This document shows, one piece after another, positions 58,549 to 64,000 of a stretch of 64,000 bases of DNA. The notes under the pieces are model-generated. The model saw nothing but the letters and a program-made list of their open reading frames with translations. It had not been told where the DNA came from and did not search any database. Source of the DNA: Vibrio sp. RE86 (GTDB taxonomy: Bacteria > Pseudomonadota > Gammaproteobacteria > Enterobacterales > Vibrionaceae); contig NZ_VTXI01000015.1 of assembly GCF_013114545.1 (NCBI RefSeq), positions 48,245 to 112,244 of the forward strand. The letters run 5' to 3'. The translations under genes and the position numbers were made by a program. The first letter of the stretch is position 1. Each line of letters begins with the position of its first letter.

Positions 58549-59961
58549 TTACTCATCATCCATATCGAAGGCTGGACCTGCGTAGTTATCAAATCTAGAC
58601 CATTGACCTTGGAAGGTCAGACGTACCGAACCGATAGGACCATTACGCTGTTTACCAAGAATAATTTCCGCCGTGCCTTTCATTGAGCTGTCAGGGTTAT
58701 AAACCTCATCTCGATAGATGAACATGATCAAGTCGGCATCCTGCTCGATAGAGCCCGATTCACGCAAGTCCGAGTTAACAGGACGTTTATCAGCGCGTTG
58801 CTCTAGGGAACGGTTAAGCTGAGATAGAGCCACTACAGGAACATTTAGCTCTTTCGCCAACGCTTTAAGCGAGCGCGAGATCTCAGCAATTTCTAGGGTA
58901 CGGTTATCAGACAGCGCAGGTACACGCATCAGCTGAAGGTAGTCGACCATGATCATCGATAAGCCACCATGGTCACGAGCAATACGACGTGCACGAGAGC
59001 GCACTTCGGTTGGAGTCAGGCCTGAACTGTCATCGATGTACATGTTCTTCTTCTCCATAAGAATACCCATGGTCGAAGAGATACGTGCCCAATCTTCATC
59101 ATCAAGCTGACCGGTACGAATCTTGGTTTGGTCTACACGAGAAAGGGACGCAAGCATACGCATCATGATCTGTTCTGCCGGCATCTCTAGTGAGAAGATT
59201 AGAACCGGTTTTTCTTGCGACATAGCTGCGTTTTCACACAAGTTCATCGCAAAGGTCGTTTTACCCATCGATGGACGCGCCGCGACAATCACCAAGTCAG
59301 AACCTTGCAGACCCGCAGTCTTCTTATTCAGATCGGTAAAGCCTGTATCAACCCCCGTCACACCATCTTGCGGTGTTTTGTAGAGGATCTCGATACGCTC
59401 TAACGTCTTTTCTAAGATGTTGTCTACGTTTTGAGGCCCTTCACTTTCACTGGTACGAGATTCAGCAATAGCGAATACTTTACTTTCCGCGAGATCAAGT
59501 AAGTCTTCAGAATTACGCCCTTGAGGATCGTAGCCCGCATCAGCGATTTCATTCGCGACACCGATCAGGTCACGTACCAGCGCACGTTCTGCAACAATGT
59601 CTGCATACGCATTGATGTTGGCTGCACTTGGCGTGTTCTTAACTAAGTCAGCAAGATAAGCGAAACCACCGACATCATCGAGCTGTTCACGAAGCTCTAA
59701 GAACTCTGATAGTGTGATTAAGTCGAGTGGCTGGTTGTCTTCAAGCAGAGTTTGGACTGCTTCAAAGACCAAGCGATGAGGACGGCTGTAGAAATCTTTG
59801 GCAACCACTCGCTCTGAAACCGTATCCCAGCGCTCATTATCAAGCAGAAGGCCACCAATAACAGATTGCTCCGCCTCTAATGAATGAGGGGGAACTTTGA
59901 TTGCATCGACTTGTGCATCGTTAAATTTACTATTTCGATTATCTACTTTCGCTTCAGCCAT
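58549..59961 (-). CDS. dnaB: Replicative DNA helicase DnaB
   Basis: The hexameric 5'-3' helicase of the replication fork. The 470-residue product has the N-terminal primase-binding domain ([18 protein letters not shown]), a linker, and a RecA-like core with Walker [10 protein letters not shown] at about 228-236. Walker [11 protein letters not shown], the arginine-finger region [23 protein letters not shown] and [17 protein letters not shown] follow. I chose the ATG at [10 protein letters not shown]; an upstream TTG adds five residues. No intein. First gene of dnaB-alr-Omp85. Confidence 0.97.
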   Translation of the reverse strand: MAEAKVDNRNSKFNDAQVDAIKVPPHSLEAEQSVIGGLLLDNERWDTVSERVVAKDFYSRPHRLVFEAVQTLLEDNQPLDLITLSEFLELREQLDDVGGFAYLADLVKNTPSAANINAYADIVAERALVRDLIGVANEIADAGYDPQGRNSEDLLDLAESKVFAIAESRTSESEGPQNVDNILEKTLERIEILYKTPQDGVTGVDTGFTDLNKKTAGLQGSDLVIVAARPSMGKTTFAMNLCENAAMSQEKPVLIFSLEMPAEQIMMRMLASLSRVDQTKIRTGQLDDEDWARISSTMGILMEKKNMYIDDSSGLTPTEVRSRARRIARDHGGLSMIMVDYLQLMRVPALSDNRTLEIAEISRSLKALAKELNVPVVALSQLNRSLEQRADKRPVNSDLRESGSIEQDADLIMFIYRDEVYNPDSSMKGTAEIILGKQRNGPIGSVRLTFQGQWSRFDNYAGPAFDMDDE

Positions 59962-60134
59962 GGTTCTGCTCAACAACTTGCTATAGATCGCTAATTATAA
60001 CGAGAATCAAGATATTGTCTGTACCAATCCAATACTTTGTCGAGTTCTAATGTAGAATTAACTTGTTACTGACGGTATTACGGCAATTTAACTCTACTAT
60101 TGCGCCATTCGTTCCATCAATATTGAGGTAGTTA

Positions 60135-60899
60135 GTGTCTAAACTTTGGCTTATGAGTGCTGGCTTGATGAGCTCTATGCTTGCCTACGCTGATGATACA
60201 GAACAAAGCAAAACGGATATTGACGTCCCTTCACCATGGAATACAGAAGTTGAGTTCGGTTATCAGGCCCATACGGGTAACTCTGACTCACGTTCATTGA
60301 ACTCTCGTCTAAATGCGGAATACACAGAAGGTAGGCACCGTACTAGTGGTGAGTGGAAATACTACCTCTTATATAAAGATGGCGAAGAAGATAAACGCCA
60401 GTCAACCTACACGGCGCAAAGCGACTATAAGCTTGGTGCAAAAACCTACCTTTATGGCAGCTTTAAGGGTGTCGACTCACGCTACAGCGCATACTTCAAA
60501 GACTACACACTTTCTGGTGGTCTTGGTTATCAGTTCTCAAACACTGACGTGCTGACACTTGAGATCGAAGTGGGTCCAGGTTTCCGATATCAAGAGCCTA
60601 ACTTAGATGAGATCGATGACGATGACATTATCTTCCCTGAGACCGTTCAGGAGGGGATATTTCGTGGCAACTTGAATACCACTTGGCAGGCGCTCGATAA
60701 TTTGAGCGTTTCAGCGGACCTTACCGTTGTCTCGGGTAAAAGTAATACCCGAACCGACACTGATATCAGCGTGACAAACAACATCACTGAAGATATCGCA
60801 TTAAAACTCTCTCACTCTCGTCAATACCATGACAAGGTGCCAGATGGGCTAGAAAAAGCAGATAGCATTTTCTCCATTAATCTACTGTTTCTGTTCTAG
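60135..60899 (+). CDS. DUF481 outer-membrane protein (YdiY-like)
   Basis: A 254-residue exported protein: signal peptide ending MLAYA, then an acidic stretch and about ten amphipathic beta strands of the DUF481 family (NTEVEFGYQAHTGNSDSRSL, TSGEWKYYLLYKDGEEDK, YTLSGGLGYQFSNTDVLTLEIEVGPGFRYQ). It ends with Phe, the outer-membrane barrel signature. The start is GTG with a GAGGT site. Function unknown; some relatives are induced by salt. Divergent from dnaB. Confidence 0.85.
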   Translation: MSKLWLMSAGLMSSMLAYADDTEQSKTDIDVPSPWNTEVEFGYQAHTGNSDSRSLNSRLNAEYTEGRHRTSGEWKYYLLYKDGEEDKRQSTYTAQSDYKLGAKTYLYGSFKGVDSRYSAYFKDYTLSGGLGYQFSNTDVLTLEIEVGPGFRYQEPNLDEIDDDDIIFPETVQEGIFRGNLNTTWQALDNLSVSADLTVVSGKSNTRTDTDISVTNNITEDIALKLSHSRQYHDKVPDGLEKADSIFSINLLFLF

Positions 60900-60919
60900 C
60901 AAGCCGCTCCCAATAGACA

Positions 60920-61081
60920 AATTATACCAATCGAGATAAATAGGTGATTAGATAATTGCGCAGGAAAAATCGCTTAGAGCAAGGCATAGATTGCTGCTAG
61001 CTAGTTGACCTACCTACAAAATCTATAACGAAGCTATCAGTGATTTTAACAAGCAAGAATGACCAGATATTTATTTTGGTT
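60920..61081. repeat. Probable dispersed non-coding element
   Basis: The stretch from ATTATACCAATCGAGATAA through GCGCAGGAAAAATCGCTTAG and GGCATAGATTGCTGCTAGC to ATGACCAGATATTTATTTTGG has no reading frame and lies between the convergent DUF481 gene and rplI. I recall very similar sequence between unrelated genes in other Vibrio genomes. Only one copy is seen in this window, so the call rests on memory. Confidence 0.45.
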
Positions 61082-61093
61082 GGTATTTTAGAC

Positions 61094-61123
61094 ATAAAAA
61101 AAGCACCTCTAGGAGGTGCTTTT
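61094..61123 (-). terminator. Terminator of the rpsF-rpsR-rplI operon
   Basis: An 11-bp perfect stem (AAAAGCACCTC / GAGGTGCTTTT) with a 3-base loop, followed on the minus strand by a seven-T run, 22 bases after rplI. Confidence 0.93.
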
Positions 61124-61144
61124 AGAATACGTCTTGATACTGAA

Positions 61145-61597
61145 TTACTCAGCAGCAACAACTTGTAGGTTAACTGTAGCGAAAACTTCAGAGTGAAGTT
61201 GAACGCTGATCTCGAACTCACCAGTGTTACGTAGTGCGCCTTCAGGAAGACGAACTTCGCTCTTAACAACTTCAACGCCAGCTGCAGTGATTGCATCAGC
61301 GATGTCGCGAGTACCGATAGAACCGAATAGTTTACCTTCGTCACCAGCTTTAGATGCTAGAACAACTGCTTCTAGAGCACCGATCTTTTCAGCACGAGCT
61401 TCAGCAGAAGCAACTTGCTCAGCAGCTTTTGCTTCTAGTTCAGCACGACGTGCTTCGAACATTTCAACGTTAGCTTTAGTAGCCATAACTGCTTTACCTT
61501 GAGGGATAAGGAAGTTACGAGCGTAGCCAGACTTAACGTTTACAGTTTCGCCTAGAGAACCTAGTTTGCCGATTTTATCAAGTAGAATAACTTGCAT
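61145..61597 (-). CDS. rplI: 50S ribosomal protein L9
   Basis: L9 binds 23S rRNA domain V at the base of the L1 stalk. The 150-residue protein begins [20 protein letters not shown] with the family signature [14 protein letters not shown] long connecting helix rich in Ala, Glu and Arg (about 45-75) leads to the C-terminal domain with [15 protein letters not shown]. Last gene of the small ribosomal operon, 31 bases after rpsR. Confidence 0.98.
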   Translation of the reverse strand: MQVILLDKIGKLGSLGETVNVKSGYARNFLIPQGKAVMATKANVEMFEARRAELEAKAAEQVASAEARAEKIGALEAVVLASKAGDEGKLFGSIGTRDIADAITAAGVEVVKSEVRLPEGALRNTGEFEISVQLHSEVFATVNLQVVAAE

Positions 61598-61628
61598 TGT
61601 TTAATTCCTCTTTTTAAAAACGAACCGA

Positions 61629-61859
<231 letters not shown>

Positions 61860-61962
61860 CTATCTCCTGATCTTAAATTTGAATAAGTTGTCAGTCTTTA
61901 TATAAGTTAAAAGCGAACTCTCAACCCGATATGCAGACTTAGTACTAAATCTGAGTGTTTAA

Positions 61963-62343
61963 TTACTCAGCAGCTGCTTCTGGCTTAGCTTCAGCACGCT
62001 CTTCGCGACGAGGAGCACGCTCTTCTTTCTGCTTAAGCATGATAGATTGCTCAGTGATCGCTGTCTTAGTACGCATGATCATGTTACGTAGAACTGCATC
62101 GTTGAAACGGAAAGCAGTTTCTAGCTCGTCAATCACTTCTTGACCAGCTTCAACGTTCATTAGAACGTAGTGAGCTTTGTGAAGCTTGTTGATTGGGTAA
62201 GCCAGTTGACGACGGCCCCAGTCTTCTAGACGGTGGATAGTACCGCCAGCTTCAGTGATTGAACCAGTGTAACGCTCGATCATGCCAGCAACTTGCTCGC
62301 TTTGATCAGGGTGCACCATGAATACGATTTCGTAATGACGCAT
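61963..62343 (-). CDS. rpsF: 30S ribosomal protein S6
   Basis: S6 binds S18 and 16S rRNA. The 126-residue protein begins [18 protein letters not shown] and has [36 protein letters not shown] and an acidic Glu/Ala-rich tail ([20 protein letters not shown]), the substrate in E. coli for RimK-type glutamylation. First gene of the operon, with a structured leader and an AAGGAG site. Confidence 0.98.
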   Translation of the reverse strand: MRHYEIVFMVHPDQSEQVAGMIERYTGSITEAGGTIHRLEDWGRRQLAYPINKLHKAHYVLMNVEAGQEVIDELETAFRFNDAVLRNMIMRTKTAITEQSIMLKQKEERAPRREERAEAKPEAAAE

Positions 62344-62367
62344 TGGTTGCTCCTTACGGATTATTCA

Positions 62368-62401
62368 GCTTCCACAAATGGCCCGGTCGTCCAGAGGAAG
62401 C
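62368..62401 (-). promoter_or_regulatory. Candidate S6:S18 autoregulatory leader motif of rpsF
   Basis: On the minus strand, GCTTCC and GGAAGC pair around a short region containing GACGACCGGGCC, 25 bases before the rpsF start. Gammaproteobacterial rpsF leaders hold a stem with an unpaired CCG that mimics the 16S rRNA site of the S6:S18 dimer. Position and CCG content fit; exact folding was not computed. Confidence 0.6.
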
Positions 62402-62488
62402 AAGGAACTAAAGATAATTGACCGAGTTTTAAGGAGCACGAATAGTACAGAAAGAAAGCAGTTTAGGCAAGAGAAATGTGATGACCAA

Positions 62489-62523
62489 CAAAAACAGCTG
62501 CCAATGTATTGCAGCTGCTTTTT
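62489..62523 (-). terminator. Terminator of bfr
   Basis: A 7-bp stem (CAGCTGC / GCAGCTG) with a 9-base loop, flanked by A5 and T5, lies 27 bases after bfr; the T-run on the minus strand suits bfr. Confidence 0.85.
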
Positions 62524-62549
62524 GATCGGTAGTTACTTAGGTGAAGCTG

Positions 62550-63032
62550 TTAGTCTTCATCTTCGTCAACATATTGAGCTTGTAGGTAATTTTGAATGCC
62601 TGTCATGTCGATCAAACCGAGTTGAGTCTCAAGCCAATCAACATGCTCTTCTTCGTCTTCTAGGATATCTTGGAACAGATCACGAGACACATAGTCATGA
62701 ACATCTTCAGCGTAAGCAATGGCGTCTTTTAGATCAGGAATTGCTGCCATCTCGAGTTTTAAATCACACTCAAGCATTTCTTTGGTGTCTTCACCAATCA
62801 TTAACTTGCCGAGATCTTGTAAGTTAGGAAGCCCTTCTAAAAAGAGAATACGTTCAATGAGATGATCAGCGTGCTTCATTTCATCGATCGACTCATGGTA
62901 TTCCTTATCTGCCAGATGCTTTAAACCCCAATCTTTGTACATTCGGGCGTGGAGAAAATACTGATTAATGGCAACAAGTTCATTGCCGAGTATTTTGTTG
63001 AGATGTTGGATGATGATTGGATCGCCTTTCAT
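62550..63032 (-). CDS. bfr: Bacterioferritin
   Basis: A 24-mer iron-storage protein with haem at subunit dimer interfaces. The 160-residue chain keeps every key residue: ferroxidase ligands Glu18, Glu51, His54, Glu94, Glu127 and His130, and the haem ligand Met52. The N-terminus [20 protein letters not shown] and length are typical. It follows bfd by about 60 bases on the same strand and probably shares its transcript; Bfd releases iron from it. Confidence 0.98.
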   Translation of the reverse strand: MKGDPIIIQHLNKILGNELVAINQYFLHARMYKDWGLKHLADKEYHESIDEMKHADHLIERILFLEGLPNLQDLGKLMIGEDTKEMLECDLKLEMAAIPDLKDAIAYAEDVHDYVSRDLFQDILEDEEEHVDWLETQLGLIDMTGIQNYLQAQYVDEDED

Positions 63033-63105
63033 TATGCAGCCCTCCTCTTTGGCTACTATAACTCTAGTTCCAATTAGAAGAGTGTCAAAAGGCTCAAGTG
63101 AGCGT

Positions 63106-63294
63106 TTAGCTCGCTTGTTTCAGTATTAAGTGATCGGTTTCCGCTAAAATTTCTTTGGCTTGCTTAATACACTTACCACATTGGCTGCCTAACGCAGTGC
63201 ATTTCTTAATTCCTCGAATATCGGTAATGCCTTCATCGATCGCTAACTTCCTAATTTTCTTATCCGAAATCCCATGACAAAGGCAAACATACAT
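63106..63294 (-). CDS. bfd: Bacterioferritin-associated ferredoxin Bfd
   Basis: A 62-residue [2Fe-2S] protein that reduces Bfr and frees stored iron when iron is scarce. The four cluster Cys are present: CLC at 4-6 and CGKC at about 38-41 ([16 protein letters not shown], then [16 protein letters not shown]). I chose the ATG that gives the standard MYVCLC start; an ATG five codons upstream (MDQYC) is possible. A Fur-like site lies about 40 bases upstream, in keeping with low-iron induction. Next genes: bfr downstream, tuf upstream. Confidence 0.94.
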   Translation of the reverse strand: MYVCLCHGISDKKIRKLAIDEGITDIRGIKKCTALGSQCGKCIKQAKEILAETDHLILKQAS

Positions 63295-63333
63295 ACAATA
63301 TTGATCCATTTACAACTTACGACAAGAAATATA

Positions 63334-63352
63334 AACAAGAATTGTTATCGTT
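63334..63352 (-). promoter_or_regulatory. Candidate Fur box upstream of bfd
   Basis: AACAAGAATTGTTATCGTT (19 bases) matches about 13 of 18 informative positions of the inverted-repeat Fur consensus GATAATGATAATCATTATC family on the minus strand, just upstream of bfd. Bfd is Fur-repressed in other gammaproteobacteria. Match is moderate. Confidence 0.5.
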
Positions 63353-63519
63353 ACCAGTTGTATTAAGCCCAGTTTCAGAACATTTTGTTATATCGATTTG
63401 AGAGCAGAGACAAAGCTTCAAGGAGTTAGAACAGGTGAATAATGAGGAGAAAAAATCTAGTCTAATTTTCAGTAAGTTATAACAATCAACTGCGTCATTT
63501 TCTTATAACCAAAAATGCA

Positions 63520-63545
63520 AAAAGGGAAGCCTAAGCTTCCCTTTT
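63520..63545 (-). terminator. Terminator of tuf
   Basis: An 11-bp perfect stem (AAAAGGGAAGC / GCTTCCCTTTT) with a CTAA loop, about 45 bases after the tuf stop, with T-runs on both strands. Confidence 0.93.
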
Positions 63546-63592
63546 CAGATGCATGCTCTTCTTACGAAGAATGTGCAAGATTCAACTAAATA

Positions 63593-64000
63593 TTAGTCAA
63601 AGATCTTAGCAACAACACCAGCACCTACAGTACGGCCACCTTCGCGGATTGCGAAACGTAGACCTTCGTCCATAGCGATTGGAGCGATTAGCTCAACAGT
63701 CATTTGAACGTTGTCACCTGGCATTACCATTTCTACGCCTTCTGGTAGAGTGATGTCGCCTGTTACGTCAGTTGTACGGAAGTAGAACTGTGGACGGTAA
63801 CCTTTGAAGAAAGGAGTGTGACGGCCGCCTTCGTCTTTAGAAAGTACGTATACTTCAGACTCAAACTTAGTGTGTGGGTTGATTGACTTAGGAGCCGCTA
63901 GTACTTGACCACGCTCAACTTCGTCACGCTTAGTACCACGTAGAAGTGCACCAACGTTCTCACCAGCACGACCTTCGTCTAGAAGCTTACGGAACATTTC
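63593..64000 (-). CDS. tuf: Elongation factor Tu, C-terminal part
   Basis: The last 135 or so residues of EF-Tu, the GTPase that brings aminoacyl-tRNA to the ribosome; the gene continues beyond the right edge. The segment begins in domain 2 ([21 protein letters not shown]) and includes all of domain 3 ([66 protein letters not shown]). Vibrios usually have two tuf genes; which copy this is cannot be told. Followed by a strong terminator, then bfd. Confidence 0.97.
   Translation of the reverse strand, partial: EMFRKLLDEGRAGENVGALLRGTKRDEVERGQVLAAPKSINPHTKFESEVYVLSKDEGGRHTPFFKGYRPQFYFRTTDVTGDITLPEGVEMVMPGDNVQMTVELIAPIAMDEGLRFAIREGGRTVGAGVVAKIFD

Noticed and set aside
58536..58592. Longer alr starting inside dnaB
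   Set aside because: Extra residues do not match Alr proteins; still, the ATGs at 58544 and 58556 remain possible starts.
62370..62400. Possible tRNA-like hairpin near GGTCGTCCAG upstream of rpsF
   Set aside because: No cloverleaf, no TTC arm; better explained as the rpsF leader stem.
63435..63482. GTG-started 15-codon frame with an AAGGAG site between bfd and tuf
   Set aside because: Too short and hydrophilic to support as a gene; the purine-rich ribosome-like site is likely chance in an AT-rich gap.

Overview
The window is a contiguous stretch of a gammaproteobacterial chromosome, almost certainly a Vibrio. It carries the mannose-sensitive haemagglutinin (MSHA) type IV pilus locus in Vibrio cholerae order between mreBCD and ssb. 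It also has the ssb-qstR-galU-uvrA-pglL block, the Zur-type zrg zinc-uptake cluster, and proteins close to known Vibrio sequences throughout. I cannot name the species. There is no rRNA, tRNA, CRISPR array, prophage or insertion sequence that I can see; this is core chromosome.

Layout. (1) 1-2127, minus strand: the end of a cell-shape operon, mreB-mreC-mreD, with mreD running off the left edge. (2) 2280-21024, minus strand: 17 MSHA-locus genes in the transcription order csrD(mshH)-mshI-J-K-L-M-N-E-G-F-B-A-C-D-O-P-Q. They encode the regulator, inner-membrane platform, secretin, ATPases, major pilin and minor pilins. (3) 21192-28464: ssb on the minus strand, then qstR (competence and T6SS regulator), galU, uvrA (with a LexA box) and a PglL-type O-oligosaccharyltransferase on the plus strand. 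(4) 28513-33571: a class V aminotransferase, lysC behind a lysine riboswitch, pmbA and darP. (5) 33782-41555: the thiBPQ thiamine ABC transporter behind a TPP riboswitch, then ubiX, mpl, fbp, a DUF2799 lipoprotein and ytfP. (6) 41573-48821: tamB, tamA, msrA, ytfK, ytfJ. Many genes from pmbA to ytfJ (pmbA, darP, mpl, fbp, ytfP, tamB, tamA, msrA, ytfK, ytfJ) also cluster together in Escherichia coli, so this is an old block. (7) 48851-52551: a 25-bp palindrome matching a Zur operator, a small His/Cys-containing membrane protein, and zrgA-zrgB-zrgC plus a DUF3299 protein. (8) 52588-59961: a 34-codon membrane microORF, a TIGR03899 protein, pgi, yjbQ, a short Omp85-type barrel, alr and dnaB. (9) 60135-64000: a DUF481 protein, rplI-rpsR-rpsF (no priB between rpsR and rpsF), bfr, bfd and the 3' part of tuf.

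How parts fit together. The csrD-msh cluster builds and controls one surface pilus. MshE has the N-terminal motif pair that binds cyclic di-GMP in its family, while CsrD has degenerate GGDEF and EAL sites. Two metabolite riboswitches (lysine, TPP), one LexA box, one Zur-type palindrome, a weaker Fur-like site and an S6:S18-type leader give a fairly readable regulatory map. Intergenic spaces hold three kinds of hairpin-forming or dispersed-repeat-like DNA (33651-33753 with a half copy at 53748-53787; 37348-37396; about 60920-61081).

I did not find a convincing wholly new system. The best leads are the zrg zinc cluster with its double-duty operator/terminator and small companion proteins, the short Omp85-type barrel after alr, the 34-codon microORF and the missing priB.
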